DNA from: Prosthecobacter debontii
GTDB lineage: Bacteria; Verrucomicrobiota; Verrucomicrobiia; Verrucomicrobiales; Akkermansiaceae
Length of the DNA stretch: 64,000 nucleotides
Reading direction: 5' to 3'
NCBI GenBank assembly: GCA_945870855.1
Contig: CAMBTP010000003.1
Location: forward strand, 45,839 to 109,838
This document shows, piece by piece, positions 52,079 to 60,184 of the stretch. The position numbers were made by a program, and so were the translations under genes. Numbering within the stretch: the stretch's first letter is position 1; every line of letters starts with the position of its first letter. The notes under the pieces were generated by a model that worked only from the letters and a program-made list of their open reading frames with translations, made no database searches and was not told the origin of the DNA.

Positions 52079-52540
52079 ATGGATGATTTCGAAAGCAAAG
52101 TCGGGGACGCGCTGGTAGCTCCGCAAAACCAAGGAGAGATGGCGGACGCGGATGCGGTCGGCACGGTGGGTTCGCCAGAGTGCGGCGATATGATGCGGAT
52201 GTGGCTTAAGTTCACAGAGAAGGATGGGAAAAAAGTCATCGACCGCGCCTCATTCCAAGCCTTTGGCTGCCAGACGGCGATTGCAGTGGCATCCGTCGCT
52301 ACGAAACTTCTTCAGGGAAAAACGGCAGAGGAAGCACGCCACCTCAGTGCACAAGATCTAGCCGGAGATCTTGGCACACTGCCGCCCATGAAAATCCACT
52401 GCGGCCAACTCGTAGAAGGCGCTCTCCGCAACGCCCTTGACCCCACTGACGCCCCTACACCGAAGCCCCAAAACTCCCTCATCGGCGATATCCATTCCGC
52501 GAAACCACAAAGCATCCGAATCGTCCCGCTCACCAACTGA
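52079..52540 (+). CDS. NifU/IscU-like iron-sulfur scaffold protein
   Basis: A 153-residue protein of the NifU N-terminal family that assembles Fe-S clusters. The three scaffold cysteines are visible in GSPECGDMM, AFGCQTAIA and KIHCGQLVEGAL. A C-terminal tail of about 35 residues, with Pro-rich PTDAPTPKPQ, is not part of the core. No cysteine desulfurase gene is nearby. Confidence 0.9.
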   Translation: MDDFESKVGDALVAPQNQGEMADADAVGTVGSPECGDMMRMWLKFTEKDGKKVIDRASFQAFGCQTAIAVASVATKLLQGKTAEEARHLSAQDLAGDLGTLPPMKIHCGQLVEGALRNALDPTDAPTPKPQNSLIGDIHSAKPQSIRIVPLTN

Positions 52541-52631
52541 TCAACACCCGCGCTTTTTTTACCAAAAATATCCGAAAAAACGATAAACCAACCGGTAACC
52601 CAGCGTTTCTAACATTTAACCCGATTCCCTT

Positions 52632-54392
52632 GTGCTAGAGCTAAAAGACGTTTGTTTCACTATCAATAAAGACGGCGAGGATGTAAATCTCGTCGATCGC
52701 GTCTCCATTCAGGTGCCAAAAGGTCACTTCATGGCCATCGTCGGTCCCTCCGGATGCGGGAAGACGACTCTGCTGAAAACCATCGCCGGCCTGAACCCAG
52801 AATCCGACGGCGCCCTTTTCTGGGAAGGCCGCAACCTTTCCGAAGACTGTGATTTCTCCCCTTCGGAAATCGGATACGTCCCGCAATTCTCCATCGCCTA
52901 CGATCCGCTCACCGTCGATGAATCCGTAGAGGCCGCCACCCGCCTCCGGGTAAGAACCCGCGACACCGCTGAGCTTGACCATCGCATCGACCGTGTGCTG
53001 GAGGAAACCGGCCTCGAAGCGATCAGCGATCGCACCGTGAAGGTTCTTTCCGGCGGTCAGAAGCGCCGTCTCGGCCTTGCGATGGAACTCGTTTCCGATC
53101 CGAAAATCCTGCTTTGCGACGAAGTTACCTCTGGTCTCGATCCGCGCTCGGAGCGTGAGATCGTCCGTCTTCTCCACGATCTTTCACGCAAGGACGGGCG
53201 CATCGTCCTTTCCGTCACCCACTCCCTCGCCCACTTAGAACTTTACGATTCCATTCTGGTTCTCCACGAGGGACGAGTAGTTTTCCATGGTCCGCCGGAG
53301 CGCCTGAACCATTATTTCTCCGTCAAGGACACAGAGGAAATTTACCCACGCCTGTCCGCCCAGCCCTCCGAGCGTTGGCAAACCTCGTGGGCGAAGCACT
53401 CCGTTTCCTACTACGGGATGCTTGAAAAAACACGCGCGCGGCTCATCGCTTCGGGCGATCTTCTGCTTGAAAGACCCAAGCCCATTCCGAATCCCAACGA
53501 AGAGGACTCAGAAAAAAACCACGAACCCGAGGAGACCCGACTACCCGGATTTTTCACCCAGTTCTCCACCCTGCTTTCCCGACGCTGGCGAATCTTTTTC
53601 CGTGATCGTGGCCAGGTATTCCTTCAACTCGCCATCCTCATCTGCTTTCCCGCCCTCGTCACCCTTTTCAGCGATAAGGCGGACGGCAACATCCGCCGCT
53701 ATTCCGACGTCCGTCAGGACAACATGGCCGCCGAAATCCAAGAGCAGCAATCCGTCCGCTCAGATCAAGCAAAGGTCGGCTCCGCGATCTCTGGCATCAT
53801 CATGTTCCAAGTCGTCCTGCTGGCGCTGATGGGTTCCAATAACTCCGCGCGTGAAATCGCAGGCGAGCGCCCTATCTACGAAAAAGAGAAATTCGGAGGA
53901 TTACGACCGTCCGCCTACCTATTATCAAAAATTGCGTTCCTCTCCTGTCTCGTCATCGCCCAATCACTGTGGATGGCGTTTTTCGTGAACCTTTTTGGGG
54001 CATTCCGTGGCGAATTCGTTGAGCACGTTGTTTTCCTCCTACTAATCAACGCGGCCATGACCTCTGTCTGCCTCGCTATATCGGCGCTGATGCGCACTGC
54101 CGAGCAAGCATCCCTACTTTCCATCTATCTTGTTGGCTTCCAGCTTCCCCTGTCGGGTGCAGTCCTCGCGCTTCCGGAACATATCGAGGCCTTCACCCGC
54201 CCTTTCATCTCCGCTTACTGGGCATGGTCTGGCTCCGTCGAGGCGCTTCAATCACAAGTCCACGGCGCAGTTAAATCCGTCATCGATACCTCGTTATCCA
54301 ATCAGGAAGCCTGCTTGATCACCCTCGCCATCCACATCCTAGTCACGCTCTCCCTAGCATGGATCGGCACCCGCCGACCCCAATGGGATTAA
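52632..54392 (+). CDS. ABCG/WHITE-type ABC half transporter
   Basis: A 586-residue fusion of ATPase and ABC-2 permease. The ATPase has Walker A GPSGCGKTTLLK, signature VLSGGQKRRLGLAMEL, Walker B ILLCDEVTSGLDPRS and the His in SVTHSLAHLE. The C-terminal permease has six hydrophobic segments starting with FLQLAILICFPALVTLFS, plus an ABCG-like GERPIYEKEKFGGLRPSAYL loop. It begins with GTG at 52632. Half transporters of this type dimerise. Substrate unknown. The 91-bp gap before the next gene contains an S23-type arm. Confidence 0.92.
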   Translation: MLELKDVCFTINKDGEDVNLVDRVSIQVPKGHFMAIVGPSGCGKTTLLKTIAGLNPESDGALFWEGRNLSEDCDFSPSEIGYVPQFSIAYDPLTVDESVEAATRLRVRTRDTAELDHRIDRVLEETGLEAISDRTVKVLSGGQKRRLGLAMELVSDPKILLCDEVTSGLDPRSEREIVRLLHDLSRKDGRIVLSVTHSLAHLELYDSILVLHEGRVVFHGPPERLNHYFSVKDTEEIYPRLSAQPSERWQTSWAKHSVSYYGMLEKTRARLIASGDLLLERPKPIPNPNEEDSEKNHEPEETRLPGFFTQFSTLLSRRWRIFFRDRGQVFLQLAILICFPALVTLFSDKADGNIRRYSDVRQDNMAAEIQEQQSVRSDQAKVGSAISGIIMFQVVLLALMGSNNSAREIAGERPIYEKEKFGGLRPSAYLLSKIAFLSCLVIAQSLWMAFFVNLFGAFRGEFVEHVVFLLLINAAMTSVCLAISALMRTAEQASLLSIYLVGFQLPLSGAVLALPEHIEAFTRPFISAYWAWSGSVEALQSQVHGAVKSVIDTSLSNQEACLITLAIHILVTLSLAWIGTRRPQWD

Positions 54393-54438
54393 TCTTTCAA
54401 ATGCCGATTTTTTAACGTATGATTCAATACTACAACCT

Positions 54439-54474
54439 CTTCCTTGAAGGTTGAAATTTAAAGTTTGAAATTTT
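54439..54474 (-). repeat. Diverged solo copy of the S23-element right arm
   Basis: CTTCCTTGAAGGTTGAAATT followed by an altered TTTGAAATTTT matches the right arm of the S23 element. It lies 6 bp before the ATG of the next gene, in the same orientation as the other copies. Confidence 0.7.
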
Positions 54475-54480
54475 CCCATT

Positions 54481-54885
54481 ATGGCCCGCCGCGCTAGCTC
54501 CAGTACCAATCCCTTTCGCATCATCGGCATCGTCGTCGCAGTGGTCGCCTTGTTTTTTGGTGGAAAATCCTTCATGTCGAAAAAGAAGCCTTCTTTTTCT
54601 GATACGAACCCACTGATCGTTCAGGATCTCCTCGATAACGGAAACAGCCTTCGCAACAACGAATACCTCATCGAAGGGCAAGTCGACGAGCGCTTCTTCC
54701 GCGACGGGAACACCTCTTCTGTCGTCAGTGTGCGGGTGAAAGCCGAATCGGGCGATGAAATCGTTCCGGTGATGATCCCCGCCAAGTTCAACAACCTGAA
54801 CATCGAGCGCGAGCAGCGCTACGCCTTCAGAGTCCGATTCGAACAAGGCGGTATCCCCGTCGCCACCGATATCAGCCGTCTCTGA
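54481..54885 (+). CDS. Small single-pass membrane protein, hypothetical
   Basis: A 134-residue protein with an N-terminal basic stretch (MARRASSSTNPFR), one membrane helix (IIGIVVAVVALFFGGKSF) and an exported beta-rich domain (LIEGQVDERFFRDGNTSSVV, EREQRYAFRVRFEQGG) that could be OB-like. No family recognised. A secreted helical protein gene follows 32 bp downstream. Confidence 0.7.
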   Translation: MARRASSSTNPFRIIGIVVAVVALFFGGKSFMSKKKPSFSDTNPLIVQDLLDNGNSLRNNEYLIEGQVDERFFRDGNTSSVVSVRVKAESGDEIVPVMIPAKFNNLNIEREQRYAFRVRFEQGGIPVATDISRL

Positions 54886-54917
54886 AAAATATCCTGCTAA
54901 ATAAATCGAGAAGAAAA

Positions 54918-56804
54918 ATGAAAACTCCATCTCTAATCCTCTTTCTCTGCCTAGCATTGCCAACGTTCGCACAGGTTTACACCCCGCCCGCCGATGGTGG
55001 AACGCCCCCGCCCGCAGTCCCTGCCGACACAGCCCCGGCTCCTGCGAAACCTGCCCCCGCCTCCCCGCTCGGTCAGGAAATTCCCATGCTCGATCCCTCG
55101 GCAGAGACGATCACCGTCGGTGGTGTCGCCATTCCGATAGGGGACAACCGTGTGCTCAAGGCACGTTTCGAAAAATACCTCAGCCAGCCGCCGGAAACCG
55201 ACGCAGATGCTGCCGAATATCGGGAAAATGTAGCTGATATTCTTAGCGCCATTTCCCCTTTCCGCAGCGGCGGCGCCGACCTCTACACAGGCTTCAAACT
55301 CCTGCCTGCCGCCGCATCCTACCCCGGTGACGCAAACCTGTGCATGTCCCTCGCGGAGTCGATCTACATGGCCATGCTCGCCAAGAATAATTCGGAGGCT
55401 CTCAACAAGCTCAACAAATCCATGGATACCGAAAAAAAGGCGATCATGGCACAAGCGGATTGGGATGCCCGCAACGACAAGAAAGGCGAGCTTGGTGGTA
55501 ATACCGGTGTAAATGGTAAAGGAGGAGGTAAAGGAGGCAATGCTGCTCAGCAAGATTCCACCGCAGGCGCCGGGACGGCATCCCTAAAATACGCCGATAC
55601 CTTGCGCCGAATTACCGAGATCGAGGGGATGAAGAAAATCAATAACATCCAAACCGAGGCACAAACGATCCGCACCAAGGCGCAATATCAGGTGACCATG
55701 GTGCAGTGGTTCGCCCAGCGCCGTTACGAGCACGTGCTAATGGCCGCGCGTTTCTACAACCAGATCTGGAAAGATGGCGACGCCACCCTCCGCATTGATA
55801 AGAATTCCGATGTCTCTAAACTTTTCTCCGAATCCCTCGGCATTTCCCCCACAGTCGCCTCACTAGACTCCCTCTCCAACGAGGCCATTCGCGAGGTCGC
55901 CAAATACATCGAGGCTTTTGATCTCATGCTGTCCCGCGATGAACTCCACTCCGCTTCTCAGCGCCTCATGGAGGCCTACGCGCTCGGCGAATACCTCGGC
56001 CCCGTGGCCACCCTGCCGCTGGACAAGAAACTCCGCATTGCCGCTTACGTTCGCGATCTTTACGAACTCTATGGCACACTCCAGGCTCGTGATTACGTGA
56101 AGGGCAAGGAACTCGCCTCCCGCCTCAAAACTGTCGCCAAGGATTTCCCCTCTTCGAAGGTCGATTCCGCTATCGCCGCCTACACCCTCGCCTCTGACCT
56201 AGCGATTGAAGAAGCGAAATCCCACCTTCTCGCCCGTGATTCCGACAAGGCGGCAGAGAAAATCAAAGCAGCCACCGAAATCTGGCCCACTAATCCGAAG
56301 CTCCAGGAGTTCCGCGATCTCGTGGCTAACTCCGGCGGCATTGTGGTTGCCCGTAACGACTTCGACCGCCTTCTTTCCGAGGGTAACTACCGCGAAATCG
56401 CGAAACGGCAGTACGAGTTTGCTCCCGCTATCCAAGGCGACGCCACCCGCGAAGACGCCTTCAAACAGATCATGGAAAACCTCAAGGAGATCGAGGAATC
56501 CATCGGCAAGGCAAATGAGTTTTCCCGCATGGGCCAAAACTACGGCGCGTGGGAACAGCTCGCCGAGATCCGCGAACGCTTTCCTGACGATCCCAAACTC
56601 GGCCGTGAAATCGAACTGCTCTCCTCGAAAGTCGCCGATTTCACCCTCGCTCTCGACAAGGCGCGCCAGTTCGAGAGTCGCACGCCCAAGCAAACCGGCT
56701 CCGCCCTTGCCTGGTATCTAAAGGCGCGTTCCATCCACCCTCCTTCAGAGCAAGCCGACAAAGGTATCCAGACGATCCTCGACGAATTACTACCCGCGCA
56801 GTAG
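54918..56804 (+). CDS. Secreted helical repeat protein, hypothetical
   Basis: A 628-residue exported protein with signal peptide MKTPSLILFLCLALPTFAQ and a Pro-Ala-rich stretch. The rest is mainly helical and looks like tetratricopeptide or similar repeats (LNKSMDTEKKAIMAQADWDA, LASRLKTVAKDFPSSKVDSA, KAAEKIKAATEIWPTNPKLQ). A Gly-rich loop (KGGGKGGN) interrupts it near residue 200. No catalytic motif. It may be a periplasmic scaffold. Its end converges on the PBP-like gene. Confidence 0.65.
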   Translation: MKTPSLILFLCLALPTFAQVYTPPADGGTPPPAVPADTAPAPAKPAPASPLGQEIPMLDPSAETITVGGVAIPIGDNRVLKARFEKYLSQPPETDADAAEYRENVADILSAISPFRSGGADLYTGFKLLPAAASYPGDANLCMSLAESIYMAMLAKNNSEALNKLNKSMDTEKKAIMAQADWDARNDKKGELGGNTGVNGKGGGKGGNAAQQDSTAGAGTASLKYADTLRRITEIEGMKKINNIQTEAQTIRTKAQYQVTMVQWFAQRRYEHVLMAARFYNQIWKDGDATLRIDKNSDVSKLFSESLGISPTVASLDSLSNEAIREVAKYIEAFDLMLSRDELHSASQRLMEAYALGEYLGPVATLPLDKKLRIAAYVRDLYELYGTLQARDYVKGKELASRLKTVAKDFPSSKVDSAIAAYTLASDLAIEEAKSHLLARDSDKAAEKIKAATEIWPTNPKLQEFRDLVANSGGIVVARNDFDRLLSEGNYREIAKRQYEFAPAIQGDATREDAFKQIMENLKEIEESIGKANEFSRMGQNYGAWEQLAEIRERFPDDPKLGREIELLSSKVADFTLALDKARQFESRTPKQTGSALAWYLKARSIHPPSEQADKGIQTILDELLPAQ

Positions 56805-56810
56805 CTTTGA

Positions 56811-56869
56811 TTTGGAGTGCTCGGACATGTCCGAGCTTTCCTTGAGGCGACATGTCGCCGCACTCCAAA
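56811..56869. repeat. Cruciform repeat between convergent genes
   Basis: Outer arms TTTGGAGTGC (56811-56820) and GCACTCCAAA (56860-56869) pair perfectly. Inside are two palindromes, TCGGACATGTCCGA and GGCGACATGTCGCC, with ACATGT in both centres. It lies between two convergent genes and may act as a two-way terminator, although no T-tract follows. It has the look of an interspersed intergenic repeat. Confidence 0.75.
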
Positions 56870-56874
56870 GTAAA

Positions 56875-58581
56875 CTAATTCCCCAGCCTCTCGACGAACT
56901 CATCGAGCAGAGCTTTGAGGCGTTTTTCATCCGCGATTTTTTTCGGTTCGTCGAAGCCGATCCAGATCGCCGTTGATCCGCTGGGACCGAGACGAAGCGT
57001 CCATGCGTCGCGCTCCGAACCAGTTGCACCGGTAAAACAGCGGGTTCCAGAGCGGCTTTGCAGAACCGCCACCGCTTCACGCGCTGCTTGTTCGCCGAGG
57101 GCGCCATCGCTCTCTGTTTTTGCGCGATAAATCACATTCCCCTCGGAATCATCGATGCGGGAAATGAAATGAGGCTTCGGCTTCTTGCCCTTGTTGCCGA
57201 GCGTGGCTAGTCCCACGGACATTTCCATCGGAGTGGCCGCGACCGCACCACGGAAAAGATCCTCAGTAGTTAGGAAAGGCCCAGAAAACCCACAGCGCTT
57301 CGCCAGCCTTTCCACCTCCTGCGCGCCGATCTGCCTACCGGTCTGGATAGGCTTACCCGCAAATACTAATTTCCCGCGCTCCGCCGCAGCTGCTGCGACG
57401 AATGGCTCGAAAGCAGAGCCGAGATCGCGTTTTGAGCGGGTGCGATCGTAGCGAGAGTCCGCAAAATCACGACCTCCGATCAGCGCGAGCACCGCTCCGG
57501 ATTTTGTCTCCGTCGTGACGGCGGCGAATTGGACATATTCGGCGTCAGAACCCGCTTCATGTGCGCCGATCTTCGGATGCTGCCAGTTTTTCTCCGCCTC
57601 AAGGTTTGCCACCGCTCGGGCGAGTTCTGATTCGAGCCGTGACTGCCAATCTATATCGAGGGTGGTTTGGACACTGATTCCGCCCAGCGTGATATTCTCC
57701 CTCTCCATGATCTTCTCCAACTCCCAACGCACCTGCCGCAGCGCATAGGAGGGCTGGGTACCCGTTTGCCCGTCCTTCACAAGCCGTATCTCTAGGTCCT
57801 TCACCGCATCCGCTCGCTCCTGAGTGATGAAACCTGCATCCACCATCCGAGCTAGGGTTTGGTCGCGCTGCTCCATCGCCGCATCAAAATTCCTACGGGG
57901 AGAATAAATGTGTGGCCCTCTGATAATTCCCACGATCATCGCACACTCGCCCGGATGTAGCTGTGAGGTCGTTTTGCCGAAATATATCCGCGCCGCCTGC
58001 TCCACCCCATAGGCGCCGGAGCCGTAGTAAATGCGGTTGAGGTAATTCGTCAGGATCTCATCCTTTGAGTAGCGCGATTCAATCCGTAGAGTCAGCGCAA
58101 TCTCAAGAGCCTTCCGATGCAGTGATTTCGCACGCATTTCGTAAGTGTTGCGCGCAAGCTGCATAGTCAGGGTTGAGGCACCTTGAGTGAAATCACGATC
58201 CTTCGCATTTCGCACCATCGCCCGCGCTAAGCCCCGGAAATCCACGCCACTGTGTTCAAAAAATCTCGCATCTTCACGCGCTGCCAAAGCCTCAACCATA
58301 AACTCCGGAATCTCACTGCGCTTTACTACACGCCGACCTGATTCACCCGGAGCCTCTAACTCCTTACCGGTTCGATCATGGTAAACCGTCGCCTGAGGTA
58401 GCTTTGCCACCTCATCGAGATCGAATCTCGATGCGAGTATGAAATAGAAAAATACCACCCCGAGACCGACCACCGCAGCCGCGACGGTGAGTTGGAACAA
58501 AATTACAACCGGAGCGTGCAACCACGGCGGGAGACATCGCTTCCAACAAGCTGTATTTTCGATAGGTCGCCAGGTTGACAT
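56875..58581 (-). CDS. PBP1A-like glycosyltransferase with degenerate transpeptidase
   Basis: A 568-residue membrane-anchored protein of the class A PBP type. The GT51 part is complete: EDARFFEHSGVD (Glu103), QGASTLTMQLARN, RKALEIALTLRIE, and ILTNYLNRIYYGSGAYGVEQ. The penicillin-binding part is short and lacks key residues. Where SxxK is expected it reads LGSAFEPF, with Glu392 in place of Lys. No KTG is found; the equivalent region reads FTGATGSERDAW. It therefore probably polymerises glycan strands but does not cross-link them. The DUF1287 gene lies just upstream, on the same strand. Confidence 0.88.
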   Translation of the reverse strand: MSTWRPIENTACWKRCLPPWLHAPVVILFQLTVAAAVVGLGVVFFYFILASRFDLDEVAKLPQATVYHDRTGKELEAPGESGRRVVKRSEIPEFMVEALAAREDARFFEHSGVDFRGLARAMVRNAKDRDFTQGASTLTMQLARNTYEMRAKSLHRKALEIALTLRIESRYSKDEILTNYLNRIYYGSGAYGVEQAARIYFGKTTSQLHPGECAMIVGIIRGPHIYSPRRNFDAAMEQRDQTLARMVDAGFITQERADAVKDLEIRLVKDGQTGTQPSYALRQVRWELEKIMERENITLGGISVQTTLDIDWQSRLESELARAVANLEAEKNWQHPKIGAHEAGSDAEYVQFAAVTTETKSGAVLALIGGRDFADSRYDRTRSKRDLGSAFEPFVAAAAAERGKLVFAGKPIQTGRQIGAQEVERLAKRCGFSGPFLTTEDLFRGAVAATPMEMSVGLATLGNKGKKPKPHFISRIDDSEGNVIYRAKTESDGALGEQAAREAVAVLQSRSGTRCFTGATGSERDAWTLRLGPSGSTAIWIGFDEPKKIADEKRLKALLDEFVERLGN

Positions 58582-58657
58582 CGGTGTTCAGGTTCTCATC
58601 GACGACAGAAATACACGCCGCACTCTTCACCAACAGGATTATAGTGGAAAGAATCCC

Positions 58658-59413
58658 TCACTCACCCGAAAAGCGAAAATGTCCGAGAATTTGTTGATCG
58701 AAAAGGGCTTTCTCCCATTTTACACCGACACCAGCAGGATGATGAACTACCCAAGGGCCGCTGCTGCCTTCTTCAGTTGAGGCAGATGGAACCACGATAC
58801 CGATGTGAGTTTCGGCATTCGAGAGCGCCCAGATAACTATATCACCAACCTTATATTCGGCCGGATCCGAAGAGGTGGAGAGTGTCTCACCCTTGCGGCT
58901 TAGAAAGCGCTGAAGGTTGGGAACGCGGCGGTGGTCGATATTGCGGTCAGGTGCTGTGGCGGCCCATAGCTGGGGATATAGCCGGAAGTGACTTTCCATA
59001 TCCTCATGAATTTCCTTTTGAAGATCGATGCCAAGCTTGCGGTAACAGCGAATCAGAAGATCGGCAGCAACGCCTTTGCCGGCGGGCACATCACCTCCAG
59101 GGTATTGGATCTTGTAGTAGGCCGGATCATGGCTGACCTGGCTTCCGGAGTATTTCAGGGCTTCTGCGGCAAGTTTTTCGGGAAAACTGGCGGATTCCTC
59201 AAGCTGGCTTACAATGATTTCAATCTGCTCGTTCGTCGGAGCTCTGTCCGCCGCCAAAGCGCCGTTAATCAAAGGTTTTCCAAAGAAAACAGCGGCAGCG
59301 AGCGCGATCACAACAATAACCCAGCCTCCGAATAAATTCGGCTTCTTCGGCTTCTGTGGCCGAGGACCGATATACTCGATCGCATTGTAATAACCTGATC
59401 GTTGGCGAGGCAT
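58658..59413 (-). CDS. DUF1287 protein lacking the usual cysteine
   Basis: A 251-residue protein with one membrane helix (GGWVIVVIALAAAVFFG) after a short cytoplasmic part. The DUF1287 domain is clear: HDPAYYKIQYPGGDVPAGKG, IRCYRKLGIDLQKEIHEDM, DRNIDHRRVPNLQRFLSRKG and WVVHHPAGVG. The family normally has GVCTD after the PGGDVP segment; here it reads GVAAD, so the expected active-site Cys is absent. The start is ATG 59413; the frame stays open upstream. A cell-wall role is inferred from its neighbour, the PBP1A-like gene. Confidence 0.85.
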   Translation of the reverse strand: MPRQRSGYYNAIEYIGPRPQKPKKPNLFGGWVIVVIALAAAVFFGKPLINGALAADRAPTNEQIEIIVSQLEESASFPEKLAAEALKYSGSQVSHDPAYYKIQYPGGDVPAGKGVAADLLIRCYRKLGIDLQKEIHEDMESHFRLYPQLWAATAPDRNIDHRRVPNLQRFLSRKGETLSTSSDPAEYKVGDIVIWALSNAETHIGIVVPSASTEEGSSGPWVVHHPAGVGVKWEKALFDQQILGHFRFSGE

Positions 59414-59487
59414 ATGATATGGGACGGGCGCAAACAAACAAATCTTACGCAGAGCTACCATAAAATTCTCAGAGACTGCAAAAAAAC

Positions 59488-60135
59488 ATGATTACGAATC
59501 AAGACTCGCCATTTCACCCAGCTATCGATCAAAGGTATTTCATGCAACTTTTCCAATGCGACGCCACACTGGTTTGGGGTGGACTTGACCTACCCGTGAT
59601 GGGCATCAGCTCGGATTGGCATGGTGTGGCGCTTCACCCCCCGCTCTGTTTCACCCTCGCAGCTGATCCCTCGAATTTATGGTTCGTTGCCACAAGGCAA
59701 GCACCGGCCACCTGTAGCCCCGGCACGGAACCGGGTTCCTTCGCAGAAGGGCTGTGGGAACACGATGTCGCGGAGCTCTTTCTCGCAAATCCCACAACGG
59801 GTGCTTACCTCGAATTCAACCTAGCTCCGAATGGAGCTTGGTGGGCTGCAAAATTCAACGCCCCCCGCATCCGCGCCAAGGCACAGCCGGATTTCCCATC
59901 CATCGTCACGAGCCACTGGGAAGATATTTCCTATGATACTTGGTGTGCTGCGATTTGTATTCCGCTTACGCTACTGGAAAAGGAGATCGGCTTCGGCGCG
60001 GAAACCACTGCGAACGCAACGGCGATCCTCAACTCTCCTCTTCAGACATTTCACAGCGCGCACAAGCTCCCGGGCACGGAACCGGACTTCCATCAGCCCG
60101 CTTCGTTCATCCGCTTTTCAACGATCCGGCAATAA
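59488..60135 (+). CDS. CBM9/DOMON-like protein
   Basis: A 215-residue soluble protein without signal peptide. The patterns GLWEHDVAELFLANPTTGAY, LEFNLAPNGAWWAAKFNAP and WCAAICIPLTLLEK match the family 9 carbohydrate-binding-like fold (immunoglobulin-like beta-sandwich) found in many bacteria. Ligand unknown. A pseudokinase gene follows after 49 bp. Confidence 0.7.
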   Translation: MITNQDSPFHPAIDQRYFMQLFQCDATLVWGGLDLPVMGISSDWHGVALHPPLCFTLAADPSNLWFVATRQAPATCSPGTEPGSFAEGLWEHDVAELFLANPTTGAYLEFNLAPNGAWWAAKFNAPRIRAKAQPDFPSIVTSHWEDISYDTWCAAICIPLTLLEKEIGFGAETTANATAILNSPLQTFHSAHKLPGTEPDFHQPASFIRFSTIRQ

Positions 60136-60184
60136 GGTTATGGCTTGGCGAAAAGCAATGTCTCGCTAACCTGCGCCTAAGAAC

